Part shown: piece after piece, positions 37,701 through 45,578 of the stretch | Numbering within the stretch: position 1 is the stretch's first letter | How the letters are laid out: each line of letters begins with the position of its first letter | Assembly (NCBI RefSeq): GCF_029537735.1 | Contig: NZ_JARPUQ010000002.1 | Location: 15,389-74,507, forward strand | Length of the DNA: 59,119 nt | Reading direction: 5' to 3' | Origin: Robiginitalea aestuariiviva | GTDB taxonomy: Bacteria; Bacteroidota; Bacteroidia; Flavobacteriales; Flavobacteriaceae | Made by a program: the position numbers and the translations under genes | Notes under the pieces: model-generated | The model's input: the letters and a program-made list of their open reading frames with translations, nothing else | Told to the model about the DNA's origin: nothing | The model's database searches: none

Positions 37701-40258
37701 TGCCGGGTTCGGATGTGGGGATTTATGCGATAACCATGGCCCCAACCGTGCTGGATCCAGGCCTTACGGAACTCTACGAGATCACCTACGACAGCGGGAA
37801 CCTTTTTGTGGACCCCATGCCGGTAACCATACAGGCCGTATTTGCGGATGGGGTGGAGTCCATTACCTACGGCGATCCTGTGCCGGACATCGTTTTTATC
37901 TACAACTACGGGGAGGCAGGCGATGCGGACGACCCGGTTGCATCGGTCCAATCCGAATTTGCAGCGGCGCATACCAATGGCTTTAACCTGGTGAACGGGT
38001 TTAGCCTGGTGAACGGGTTCAGGCTGGTAAACGGACAGCCGGAAATCAATGGGTTTTCCCTGGTGAACCGTTCATTTTGGGTTTCCGAATCCACAGAACT
38101 GGCCACCCGTACCGTACAGGAAAACGGCTTTAGTCTGGTCAATGGGTTTAGCCTGGTCAACAGTGCTACGGCCTCGGACCCTGTTAAGCTGATCCCTCTG
38201 GAGGCCGACCTCTTTACCCAGGTTGTGGCCGATGAAGCTGCCAACGGGCAGGATATCCAATCCCCCTTTACCTATACGCCCCAGGAGGCAGACCCCAACG
38301 GGTTTTCCCTGGTGAATGGATTCTCGCTGGTGAATGGCGTAAGCCTGGTGAACAATGACGGGCAGGTGAACGGTTTTTCCCTGGTGAACGGCTTTAACCT
38401 GGTGAACGGCTTTTCCCTGGTGAACGGCACTCCGGCAACCAACGGGTTTTCTCTGGTGAATGGCTTTAGCCTGGTCAACGGCTTTAGTCTGGTCAATGGG
38501 TTTAGCCTGGTCAATGGCTTCTCCCTGGTCAATGGGTTTAACCTGGTCAATGCACAGCCGCCCTCCGGGCCGGACAATGCCCCGCCCGCTGCCGTGGAAC
38601 AACCTTTACTGCTGGTTAATAGCGTAGACAGCCGGCTTAGCGTGGATTATGAAAGCCCGGTACTCTTCAAGGCGGTTACCGTGCTTACGGGACTGGACCG
38701 CGGCCCCCAGTTCATAGTGCCGCCCGCCCTGATCAATACCAATTATCGGGTTTACCTGGAACTCTTCCCCTTCCAGGTAACGCCTGCCGCCCTTACCCTG
38801 ACCACCCTGGATTTTCCCGCAAGTGGGGAAGCCCCTGTGGAATACGGGGATTATACCGCAGAACAGGCACCGCCATTGGGCTATGAGGTGAGTGGTTTGC
38901 AAAACGGGGACCTGGCTGCGGACCTATTTAATGGCTTGCCCGTGTTTGCGGATTGCGAGAGCTGTCTTCAGGGGAAATACCCTGCGGGCCAGCATCCGGT
39001 GGTGGTGGACACCACAGGCCTGGGTGTCCGGAATTACGAAGTGACCCTGGACCTTGCCGGTCGCTTCACGGTTTCCCCGTATGCGCTCACCCTTACCGTG
39101 CAGGATTTTACCGGTACCTATGGAGACCCGGGGCCACTGGACATCTCTACCGCCCTTTCACGGCCCGGGAACCCGGGGTGGACCGAGGCTGACCTGCCCT
39201 ATGGGGAAACGGCCCAGGATATTCTGGGCTCCCTGGCCTTTAATCCTGAAGCCCTGTGTGCTGTGCCCGAAGACGGCTTGATCCGGGTAAATCCGGAACC
39301 TGTACCGGAAAATTATGCCCTCACCTTTCTGCCGGGGCAGCTTACCCTGTTGCCGGCTCCGCTCCATTTGCAGGTGGGTGACGCCTACATAAACCTTGGC
39401 GACCCTATCCCGGATACCTTTGGCGTCCTGGCCAGCGGCCTGGTGTGTTCCGATACAGAACCGGCCGGCTTTGGGTTTGCCATCTATGATGCCCTGGAGA
39501 CAACCCCGGTACAGGCGCCGCTGGCCGAAGGGGTATACCAGGTTCGTATCGATGAAGATACCCTCCCGCCTGGATATGAAACCTATAGCATTACCCAGGG
39601 TTACGGGAGCCTCTATGTAAACCCCTCGGTGGGCTGCGACGACCGCATAAAAGCAGTGGATTTATGTAAGGCCCCGGCTTCACTGCCGGAAGACCCCAGG
39701 ATGACCACCCTGTTGACCTTTACCTTCGAGAACCGGACCAGTACGCCCATCTATGTACCCTTTGGTACACCGGAAAACCGGTTTAAGGGTAATGCCGTTT
39801 ATATCGGGGAGGCCCCGTCGTTGTTTGCGCCCGGAGTTCATGAATTCCAGGTATATACGGATGGGGGAAATATACAGTGGGAGATCATTACACCGGGGTG
39901 CAGTAGTGCCTTTAAATCTGCCAATGGCTCCAAAGCCAATGATTGCAAGGGAGGGCTCAACCTGACGGCCAAGACCTCTGGGGAGGTGTTTGAGGTGAAT
40001 GTGCAGGTGCGGGAGAACCCCCCGGCTGCCTATCCCAACCCCGTAACCGACTACCTGACCCTGTTTGTGGGGCAGATGCGGGGGCCGGTACGCGTAACCG
40101 TTTTTGATAGTGTTGGGCGTATGCTGCTCCAAAAGGACTATGAAGCCACCGGGCAGGCCGAGGTTTCCCTGGACGTGGCCGGCCTCAAACCCGGGATCCT
40201 CACCCTGGTTACCGAAAACCAGGGAAGCCGGTCCGCTTTCCGGATTGTAAAACGTTAG
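34736..40258 (+). CDS. Giant T9SS-exported subtilase-like protein with MBG domains and hexapeptide repeats
   Basis: 1840 residues from ATG 34736 (signal peptide LLVLMACLFLGWASHAQ). After an N-terminal beta-rich region comes a subtilase-type (S8) domain with Asp394 (VAVISDSYN), an oxyanion Asn (TSAGNFGN) and Ser737 (GTSAAAPHVAAGAAL). The usual catalytic His position reads SDEGRAML, giving Glu437, so the triad looks like Asp-Glu-Ser. MBG-type domains then occur: one before the repeats (FADGVESITYGDPVPD), then LTLTTLDFPASGEAPVEYGD, LTLTVQDFTGTYGDPGP and LHLQVGDAYINLGDPIPD. Between them lie 18 copies of a G-F-S-L-V-N hexapeptide. The C-terminus is a type A T9SS sorting domain (YPNPVTDYLTLFVG ... 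LKPGILTLVTEN). Likely cell-surface; whether it cleaves protein is open. Confidence 0.85.
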   Translation: MKTSRPGFLRETPSRLLVLMACLFLGWASHAQNYSTTGASDNWEDPAAWTCQGGPCQKNPYPDTDVTGTVTINHTLNYYGNPPINVHNGGVLLLQGATLINYSNLNIFTGGLVTLTGSSLTVGPGVLNVDGRMELTQSVIEKDGNVVNNSEVALENACFTLLSGNFNNYGALSGSGGVKVLSGNLNNTGTWDADIQYYYANNSSGLPGVPGTLEDLEALCRCAQVNCDIEYAYDFQFKTEGKLSPALLSLALTYLDAPETDPLIYTIDTRNTPADLTDDRVLVEIVVTDNQIDALFTVLQGFGINTTLQSASNPAGDLLSEYDLSAGVRVVTLYVQIDQDLLDLDDEPSLNRVYEPARLTNRITSQGDFAQGSLAGRLGWDVSGAGVGVAVISDSYNNRGGAALDIENEDLPGPGNAAGYTSPVSVLQDLPAGGSDEGRAMLQLVHDVAPDADLYFRTGFISEYNMAAGITEAAALPGVHILVDDLTYLKEPYYKDGIIAQAIAGVVASGKHYFTSAGNFGNRSYEAGFTPMPGDGPALYRHRFDEDFLQELTLNPGLYVIGLQWDDHYYSLGEGGAQADLDIYLTDGSGNKEFGYNWNNTGADPIELMYFRVLQPTTTYLMIEQAGGSSPVPFKYVVFRAGDDGAFLAQPALNASTIVGHANAQSSTTIGAVRYDNSPNFGGSLLAQQSSSLGGTYTEGGVRNQPALMGPTGGDTSVDLGAPDFDNNNLPNFFGTSAAAPHVAAGAALLQEAVGKYLKDPQTESFLPTVGDPANFAPPRLLKDHALPMPNAYGAYDYKHGYGFAAVDAALASFANPVPNFTRFNYDDVLAANPDFVPGTEPFYLTLEGAYFTDASVVYFRGEALPEDTEGDLDALNSYQVTSSSQIQVYLDTFVGDPAFFIYTPPNDALTNGSDGGSSDTLNILDLPRTAVLVRPRDTVRLFGQPNPTFTFEVLRQLDASTTEVLPEAEMALFLNPALFQPEFTTNALPGSDVGIYAITMAPTVLDPGLTELYEITYDSGNLFVDPMPVTIQAVFADGVESITYGDPVPDIVFIYNYGEAGDADDPVASVQSEFAAAHTNGFNLVNGFSLVNGFRLVNGQPEINGFSLVNRSFWVSESTELATRTVQENGFSLVNGFSLVNSATASDPVKLIPLEADLFTQVVADEAANGQDIQSPFTYTPQEADPNGFSLVNGFSLVNGVSLVNNDGQVNGFSLVNGFNLVNGFSLVNGTPATNGFSLVNGFSLVNGFSLVNGFSLVNGFSLVNGFNLVNAQPPSGPDNAPPAAVEQPLLLVNSVDSRLSVDYESPVLFKAVTVLTGLDRGPQFIVPPALINTNYRVYLELFPFQVTPAALTLTTLDFPASGEAPVEYGDYTAEQAPPLGYEVSGLQNGDLAADLFNGLPVFADCESCLQGKYPAGQHPVVVDTTGLGVRNYEVTLDLAGRFTVSPYALTLTVQDFTGTYGDPGPLDISTALSRPGNPGWTEADLPYGETAQDILGSLAFNPEALCAVPEDGLIRVNPEPVPENYALTFLPGQLTLLPAPLHLQVGDAYINLGDPIPDTFGVLASGLVCSDTEPAGFGFAIYDALETTPVQAPLAEGVYQVRIDEDTLPPGYETYSITQGYGSLYVNPSVGCDDRIKAVDLCKAPASLPEDPRMTTLLTFTFENRTSTPIYVPFGTPENRFKGNAVYIGEAPSLFAPGVHEFQVYTDGGNIQWEIITPGCSSAFKSANGSKANDCKGGLNLTAKTSGEVFEVNVQVRENPPAAYPNPVTDYLTLFVGQMRGPVRVTVFDSVGRMLLQKDYEATGQAEVSLDVAGLKPGILTLVTENQGSRSAFRIVKR
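37976..38551 (+). repeat. 18-copy NGFSLVN-type coding repeat
   Basis: Within the giant subtilase, an 18-nt unit encoding G-[FV]-[SNR]-L-V-N occurs 18 times in clusters of 3, 1, 2, 3, 3 and 6, separated by short spacers; the last six are uninterrupted. Codon choice differs between copies (e.g. ctggtg/ctggtc, aatggc/aacggc), so protein sequence rather than DNA identity is conserved. Confidence 0.92.
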
Positions 40259-40297
40259 GATGGGAAAAGATTTTTGGGTTTTGCCTATCTTGGGAGG

Positions 40298-41878
40298 ATG
40301 GTGAAGAAAAGGATATTTGTGTTTGGCCTTACCGGGGTGGGCCTGCTTATTGGGGTGTTTATGGCTTGCAGGCCGGGTGGCACACCCAGACCGGAAACGG
40401 GGGCGTCTGGCCCGGAGCCGCACCGGCCCCGGTTTCATTTTACCCCTCCGGCCCATTGGATGAATGATCCCAACGGGATGTTTTATCTGAATGGGGAGTA
40501 CCACCTACATTACCAGTACTACCCGGATAGCACCGTCTGGGGCCCCATGCACTGGGGGCACGCTGTTTCCCGGGACCTGGTGCGCTGGGAGCACCTGCCT
40601 GTTTCCCTGGCTCCGGATTCCCTGGGGTATATATTTTCCGGCAGTGCCGTGGTGGATGCGGACAACCGTTCCGGCTTTGGTACCCCGGACCAACCCCCTG
40701 TGGTGGCTGCGTTTACCTATCACGATCCCGTGGCCCTGGAGGCCGGGCGGAAGGATTTTCAGAGCCAGGGCATAGCCTACAGTCTGGACGACGGGCGGAA
40801 CTGGACCAAGTATGAGAACAACCCGGTGTTGCCCAATACCACGGAAAACCAGGATTTCAGGGATCCCAAACTGATCTGGCACCCGGGAAGTGAACAATGG
40901 GTTATGGCCCTGGCCGTGTACGACCGGGTACAGTTCTATGGATCCTCTGACCTGAAGAACTGGGCTTTCCTTTCGGAGTTTGGCCTCCCCGGCGATACGC
41001 GCCTGTGGGAGTGTCCGGATTTGTTTCCTTTGCGGATGCCCGGGTCCCGGGAGGAAAAGTGGGTGCTCCTGGTAAGCATACAACAGGAAGGCCCGAATGG
41101 CGGCACGGGGACTTCATATTTTCTGGGCGATTTTGATGGCGCCAATTTTTCGGCCGATGCCGGCGGGCAGCACTGGCTGGATTACGGGCCGGACAATTAC
41201 GCCTTTGTAACCTGGGATAATGCTCCTGTGGGCTGGGGGAGCCGGCTGGGGATCGGGTGGATGTCCAACTGGCAATACGCTCAGGAAGTACCCACGCAAA
41301 GTTGGCGCTCCGCCATGACCTTACCCCGGGTGTTAAGCCTGAAAACACTGGGAGACAGCCTGGTACTGGCCGCTCTTCCCGTTCCTTCCGTAAGCGGTCT
41401 TCGGGGGGAAGCCACAGCCCTGCCCGAAAAAATTACCGGGCGAAAGGCCATCTCTGGAAACTTCAGCCCTTCGGCCTGTGACCTGGTCCTGCAAACGGAC
41501 CTTTCCCGTACCACGGCTACCCGCTTTGGCTTTACCCTGACCAATGCAGCGGGAAACAAACTGGAAGTGTCATTCGACCGGGAAGCGATGCAAATGCGGG
41601 TAGACCGGACCCGGAGCGGTCCCGGGGGCTTCTCCGATACCTTCTTTAAAGGCCCGCATACGGCCCCAATGCTTATGGAAGGCAATGTTTGGGATGTGCG
41701 GGCCCTGCTGGATGTGGCATCTATGGAATTGTTTGCAGGTGAGGGCGCCCTGAATTTCACGGAAATCTTCTTTCCGGAAACCCCGTTTGCCACGTTGGAA
41801 CTCTGGGCAGAGGGGGATTGGTACCTGAATGAAGGTACCGTTTATGCTTTGGGAGCTGCCACACGGAAGGAACCCTGA
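40298..41878 (+). CDS. GH32 fructan/sucrose hydrolase, predicted lipoprotein
   Basis: 526 residues from ATG 40298 (a TTG at 40274 is less likely). The signal ends in a lipobox (LIGVFMAC, Cys20) followed by a Pro/Gly-rich linker. GH32 motifs are complete: nucleophile Asp in HWMNDPNGMFY, transition-state Asp in FRDPKLIW, and acid/base Glu in LWECPDLF. A beta-propeller is followed by the C-terminal beta-sandwich (RFGFTLTNAAGNKLEVSFDRE). It should hydrolyse terminal beta-fructosides (levan, inulin or sucrose) at the periplasm or surface. TATCTTGG at 40286-40293 is too close to the start for a normal promoter. No transporter or regulator for fructans adjoins it. Confidence 0.92.
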   Translation: MVKKRIFVFGLTGVGLLIGVFMACRPGGTPRPETGASGPEPHRPRFHFTPPAHWMNDPNGMFYLNGEYHLHYQYYPDSTVWGPMHWGHAVSRDLVRWEHLPVSLAPDSLGYIFSGSAVVDADNRSGFGTPDQPPVVAAFTYHDPVALEAGRKDFQSQGIAYSLDDGRNWTKYENNPVLPNTTENQDFRDPKLIWHPGSEQWVMALAVYDRVQFYGSSDLKNWAFLSEFGLPGDTRLWECPDLFPLRMPGSREEKWVLLVSIQQEGPNGGTGTSYFLGDFDGANFSADAGGQHWLDYGPDNYAFVTWDNAPVGWGSRLGIGWMSNWQYAQEVPTQSWRSAMTLPRVLSLKTLGDSLVLAALPVPSVSGLRGEATALPEKITGRKAISGNFSPSACDLVLQTDLSRTTATRFGFTLTNAAGNKLEVSFDREAMQMRVDRTRSGPGGFSDTFFKGPHTAPMLMEGNVWDVRALLDVASMELFAGEGALNFTEIFFPETPFATLELWAEGDWYLNEGTVYALGAATRKEP

Positions 41879-41886
41879 AAAAGGAA

Positions 41887-41949
41887 GCCCTGGCCAACAG
41901 GCCAGGGCATTCCGGTAACCCCGGGGAGCCTCCCGAAGCCTGGCTCCCC
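41887..41949. terminator. Two hairpins between convergent genes
   Basis: Perfect 9-bp stem gccctggcc/ggccagggc (41887-41908) is followed on the minus strand by TTCCTTTTT, so it can terminate the PepSY-like gene. A second 8-bp stem ggggagcc/ggctcccc (41923-41949) has an 11-base loop. Together they separate the GH32 and PepSY-like genes. Confidence 0.6.
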
Positions 41950-41977
41950 TTACCTATGCGTTACGTGCGCAAGGCAA

Positions 41978-42487
41978 CTACAGGAAGTTTCCGCGATCAT
42001 CAATCTTCACGCGAAGTCTTTTATCCCCGTTTTCAAGGGTCAGTTTGTAGGTTTTTACCGCACCTTTGTTTTGGTGGTAATTCACCCGGTATACATCCTT
42101 GGTGATTTCCCAACCCGGGAAGCGATCTACAACGGCCAGCCGAACGGAATTCGGGAGGGCAATGTTGTCGAAGCGCTCAATAGTGCGAATAATGTTTCCG
42201 TCTTTATCGTAGGCGGCCAGGATACTGCCTTCCGGGATATAGAACCGGATTTGGTAGTAATTGTAGTCGTCTTCGTAAAATTCGGAGTTTTCCAGGTCGA
42301 ATGCTGCCACTTTGCGTTCCAGCATTTTAACCGGGATGGCAGCGGGTTCTTCATTGGCCACGCTGCTCAGGTACTTGTAATTAGTGGCATAAACGGTTAC
42401 TTCGGATAGTTTTTCCGTTTTCACAATCTGGGCCAGTGCCGGGGTAGTCAGCCCAATACACAACAGGCCTAACAACAGTTTTTTCAT
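41978..42487 (-). CDS. Small secreted PepSY-like protein
   Basis: 169 residues from ATG 42487 (a longer frame from 42583 runs through the promoter and box). The signal peptide is MKKLLLGLLCIGLTTPALAQ. The body has YATNYKYLSSV, LENSEFYEDDYNYYQIRFYIPEGSILAAYDKDGNII and a C-terminal KTYKLTLENGDKRLRVKID, resembling PepSY-like (DUF2874-type) periplasmic domains of Flavobacteria. Function is unknown. Its promoter carries regulon site 3, so it belongs to the stress regulon. Confidence 0.72.
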   Translation of the reverse strand: MKKLLLGLLCIGLTTPALAQIVKTEKLSEVTVYATNYKYLSSVANEEPAAIPVKMLERKVAAFDLENSEFYEDDYNYYQIRFYIPEGSILAAYDKDGNIIRTIERFDNIALPNSVRLAVVDRFPGWEITKDVYRVNYHQNKGAVKTYKLTLENGDKRLRVKIDDRGNFL

Positions 42488-42539
42488 GGCGGTATTTTTT
42501 AGGTTTCCATCGCAGCCCGAAACGGTTCCGGGTCTGATA

Positions 42540-42582
42540 TGAAGGTAGGGGGAAGCCCTGCTTCCCGCAATGACCTGAATCA
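42540..42582 (-). promoter_or_regulatory. CRP/FNR-type box plus promoter (regulon site 3)
   Basis: TGACCTGAATCA (42571-42582) lies 23 nt from minus-strand TACCTTCA (42547-42540), which is 52 nt before the PepSY-like ATG. Confidence 0.72.
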
Positions 42583-42655
42583 TAGGGGGCTGTCCCCGGC
42601 CTCAGGGCAGTTTTTAGGTAAATAGCCGGGAGGGCCGGATTACCGGGGTGGGAGC

Positions 42656-42698
42656 TGACGCAGGTCAGTGGCCAGCCAGCCATTACATTGTACCTTCT
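42656..42698 (+). promoter_or_regulatory. CRP/FNR-type box plus promoter (regulon site 4)
   Basis: TGACGCAGGTCA (42656-42667) lies 23 nt before TACCTTCT (42691-42698), which ends 18 nt before the flavin reductase ATG. It shares the intergenic region with site 3 but faces the other way. Confidence 0.72.
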
Positions 42699-42716
42699 TG
42701 CGGAAACCCCCTGGCT

Positions 42717-43328
42717 ATGAAGAATCCTATCCCAAAGGGTTTTGAAGCCCTGGATACCCGCACCCCGGTATGGTCGCGCTTTTTTATGGTAGCCCCGCTG
42801 GTGGTCATCGGTACGCGTGAAGGGCATGATTATGACCTGGCCCCCAAACACATGGTAACCCCCATGGGTTTTGGGAATTATTTTGGTTTTGTCTGTACCC
42901 CCCGCCATGCCACCTACCAGAATATTGCACGGCATGGGGCCTTTACCGTAAGTTTTCCCCTCCCGGACCAGACCCTGGTTGCCGCCCTGAGCGCCTCGCC
43001 CCGATGCGGGGAGCAGGAAAAGTCCAAACGGGTTCTGGAGTGGCTTCCTACCTTGCCTGCCCCGGGCATGGATGCCCCCTTTTTGCAGGATGCCTATCTG
43101 CTTATGGAATGCTCCCATTTTAAAACCGTGGATGGTTTTGGGGAAAACAGCCTGATCACAGGAAAGATTGAACGGGCGTATGTGAAGCGGGAATACCTTC
43201 GTATTTCCGAGGATGATCCCCAACTCAAGCTCGCCCGAAACCCGTTGCTGGCCTACATAGCAGAAGGCCGGTTTGCAGTAGTGGGGGAGACCTTTGCTTT
43301 TCCATTTCCCAAAGATTTTCAGCGATGA
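42717..43328 (+). CDS. Flavin reductase family (FMN-binding split-barrel) protein
   Basis: 203 residues from ATG 42717. The sequence fits the flavin-reductase-like split barrel: PVWSRFFMVAPLVVIGTREG, DLAPKHMVTPMGFGNYFGFVC, HGAFTVSFPLPDQTLVAALSASP, and a C-terminal LAYIAEGRFAVVGETFAFPFPKDF. Such proteins bind FMN and use NAD(P)H or act as flavin carriers. First gene of a three-gene operon, overlapping the M20 peptidase by 4 nt (ATGA), and controlled by regulon site 4. The physiological substrate is unknown. Confidence 0.8.
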   Translation: MKNPIPKGFEALDTRTPVWSRFFMVAPLVVIGTREGHDYDLAPKHMVTPMGFGNYFGFVCTPRHATYQNIARHGAFTVSFPLPDQTLVAALSASPRCGEQEKSKRVLEWLPTLPAPGMDAPFLQDAYLLMECSHFKTVDGFGENSLITGKIERAYVKREYLRISEDDPQLKLARNPLLAYIAEGRFAVVGETFAFPFPKDFQR

Positions 43329-44494
43329 CTATCCGGCAGGAAACGGCAGCACGGGTCACCGCCTGGCTAGAGGCTCACCAGCAGGAGCAACTGGAATTCC
43401 TGGAAACGCTGGCGTGCATGGAATCTCCTTCTTCCCAAAAATCGGCCCAGCACCGCCTGCTGGAGTGGCTGGCAGCCGCCTTCCGGGAACTGGGATTCCA
43501 GACGGTTAGAGTGCCCGGGAAGGAAACCGGCGGTTTCCTTTACGCCCGCCCGTCGCGCAGCCAAAAGGGCAAGCCCCTCCAACTCATGTTGGGGCATTGC
43601 GATACGGTATGGCCTGAGGGTACCCTGGACCAGATGCCCGTATCCCGGCAGGAGACCATCCTGTCCGGCCCGGGGGTGTACGATATGAAAGCGGGGATTG
43701 CCCAGGTCATTTTTGCACTGCGCTGCCTCCGGGAACTGGAACTGACAACCCCGGTAACGCCTTTGGTCCTTTTTAACTCCGACGAGGAAATCGGGAGCCG
43801 GGAATCCACACGTACCATTGCCCGCCTGGCCCGCCTGGCAGACCGGGCATGGGTGCTGGAACCGCCCCTGGGGCCCGAAGGCCAACTAAAGACCCGGCGC
43901 AAAGGCCTGGCCCGTTTTACCCTGACTACCCATGGCAAGGCGGCCCACGCCGGGCTGGACCCGCAAAAGGGCGTCAATGCCATAGTGGAAATGGCGCACC
44001 TGGTACAACGCCTGTACGACCTCAATGATTTTGAAGGCGGCACCACGGTAAACGTCGGTCTCATTGAAGGCGGGATTGCCCCCAATACCGTGGCCCCCAT
44101 GAGCAGGGTAGTGGTGGATGTCCGGGCGCCCAATGCCGAGGCAGCCGAACACGTAGAATGGGTGATTCGGAACCTGGAGGCCCGCTCCCCGGGCATCCGG
44201 TTGGAGATTGAGGGTGGTTTTGGCCGCCCCCCCATGGAATTCACGCCCCGTAACCGCAGGTTGTGGCAGGCGGCAAAAGGAGTAGGTCATACTTTGGGCA
44301 TCCGACTGGAACAGGCCGCCGCCGGGGGTGGATCCGACGCCAATACCGCCAGCCAGTATACGGCAACCCTGGATGGATTGGGTACTCCCGGGGATGGCGC
44401 CCATGCCGTCCATGAACACATACGCATTCCGGCCCTGAGGGAACGGACTGCCTTGCTGGCCTTGTTGCTATTGCTTGAACCCTTCAATCCCTGA
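43325..44494 (+). CDS. M20 family metallopeptidase (carboxypeptidase G2-like)
   Basis: 389 residues. Zinc-site and catalytic motifs of the M20 family are present in order: GHCDTVWPEG, GPGVYDMKAGIAQ (bridging Asp), NSDEEIGSRES (general-base Glu), GKAAHAGLDPQKGVNA in the dimerisation domain, GGGSDANTAS, and the C-terminal HAVHEHIRI. It resembles the carboxypeptidase G2/ArgE-like branch that removes terminal amino acids or acyl groups. No signal peptide, so cytosolic. It is the middle gene of a tight operon with a flavin reductase and a P-loop protein. Confidence 0.88.
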   Translation: MTIRQETAARVTAWLEAHQQEQLEFLETLACMESPSSQKSAQHRLLEWLAAAFRELGFQTVRVPGKETGGFLYARPSRSQKGKPLQLMLGHCDTVWPEGTLDQMPVSRQETILSGPGVYDMKAGIAQVIFALRCLRELELTTPVTPLVLFNSDEEIGSRESTRTIARLARLADRAWVLEPPLGPEGQLKTRRKGLARFTLTTHGKAAHAGLDPQKGVNAIVEMAHLVQRLYDLNDFEGGTTVNVGLIEGGIAPNTVAPMSRVVVDVRAPNAEAAEHVEWVIRNLEARSPGIRLEIEGGFGRPPMEFTPRNRRLWQAAKGVGHTLGIRLEQAAAGGGSDANTASQYTATLDGLGTPGDGAHAVHEHIRIPALRERTALLALLLLLEPFNP

Positions 44495-44497
44495 TCC

Positions 44498-45526
44498 ATG
44501 GAACGCACCGCAGACATCTACACTTCCCTGACCCGAATCTCGGACCTTCCGCTGATCCCGTATGTGACTGAAAAGCTGCCCCGGAACCAATGGGAACGGG
44601 GGGATTATGTGGTCTGCGAGATCCGGGACGCAGGGGGAAATGCCCTGCTCCTCGAATTGCCCAACGGCCGGATGCGAGGAGTCATTGGAGGGGAATGGGT
44701 GATGGGCGCCCTGGGCGATCGCTTTGCTACCCTCGAGGCTACAGGTAGCTGGGAAGCCATAGCGGAAGATGGGGAAATGCATGTTCTTACCGGTGCGGGT
44801 CTATTGGGCAAGCTCACTTCAAAATCAGTATTCCTTCCGCCTATGATGCAGTGCGTCTACCAGGGGCATGCCCTGCGCAATGGTAAAAAAGTTACCATGG
44901 ACGATTTTGTGGCCACGGCAGAACCGCGGGTCTTCAATACCCCGGTCATCCTTTTTTACGGCACCTCCATGTCTGCAGGTAAAACCACGTCGGCACGTAT
45001 CGTTACCCACCTGTTCCGGCAGGCCGGGTACCGTGTGCTCGGTGCCAAAGTAACAGGAGCCGGGAGGTTCAAAGACATTCTGGCCATGAAAGACGTGGGC
45101 GCTGTGGCTATTTTTGATTTTGTGGACGTGGGCCTGCCTTCGTCCATTTGTCCGGAAGCGCTCTACAGGGAAAAACTGGAACAGTTGCTCAGCCGGATGG
45201 CTTCCGTACCCGCCGATGTGGCGGTGGTGGAAATTGGCGCCTCCCCCTTGGAACCCTATAACGGTACCCTGGCTTTCGAAGCCCTGAAGGATACCATTGT
45301 CTTTTCTGTCTTAAGCGCTTCTGACCCCTATGCCGTCCTCGGGGTGATCGAGGCCTTTGGCCTGCGTCCGGACCTGGTAACCGGGGTGGCCTCCAATACC
45401 CTGGCCGGAGTGGCCCTGGTGGAGCGCCTTTGCGGGGTGCGGGCCCTGAACCTTATCGACCCGGACAATACCCCCAAGTTGCGGGAACTCCTCTCCCGGG
45501 CAACCGGCCTTGATTTGGGCGCATAA
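44498..45526 (+). CDS. P-loop NTPase, dethiobiotin-synthetase/DUF1611-like, function unknown
   Basis: 342 residues. Residues about 1-140 form a mostly beta N-terminal domain (RGDYVVCEIRDAGGNALLLEL). Then VILFYGTSMSAGKTTSA provides a Walker A loop (Gly155-Thr163), followed by AGYRVLGAKVTGAGRF, VAIFDFVDVGLPS, DVAVVEIGASPLEPYNG (Walker B-like), and VTGVASNTLAGVALVERL. The pattern is close to SIMIBI-type NTPases such as BioD/MobB or DUF1611 (the DgcN-type family linked to N-acyl-amino-acid metabolism). It starts 3 nt after the M20 peptidase stop, so the two probably share a pathway. Function is inferred only at family level. Confidence 0.7.
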   Translation: MERTADIYTSLTRISDLPLIPYVTEKLPRNQWERGDYVVCEIRDAGGNALLLELPNGRMRGVIGGEWVMGALGDRFATLEATGSWEAIAEDGEMHVLTGAGLLGKLTSKSVFLPPMMQCVYQGHALRNGKKVTMDDFVATAEPRVFNTPVILFYGTSMSAGKTTSARIVTHLFRQAGYRVLGAKVTGAGRFKDILAMKDVGAVAIFDFVDVGLPSSICPEALYREKLEQLLSRMASVPADVAVVEIGASPLEPYNGTLAFEALKDTIVFSVLSASDPYAVLGVIEAFGLRPDLVTGVASNTLAGVALVERLCGVRALNLIDPDNTPKLRELLSRATGLDLGA

Positions 45527-45556
45527 AAAAATACACCCGGAAAAATCCGGGTGTAT
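45524..45556 (-). terminator. Strong terminator, effective on the minus strand
   Basis: Perfect 11-bp stem atacacccgga/tccgggtgtat with a 4-base loop (45531-45556). It is followed on the minus strand by a run of seven T. It ends the WG-repeat gene, and the same hairpin sits 4 bp after the P-loop gene's stop. Confidence 0.85.
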
Positions 45557-45578
45557 CTCTCGGGCCACTGCCGCATCT

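Noticed and set aside
35462-37972. Very long (836-codon) antisense open frame
   Set aside because: It is opposite the subtilase gene, which has clear domains; GC-rich DNA easily leaves the antisense frame open, and its translation shows no recognisable motif.
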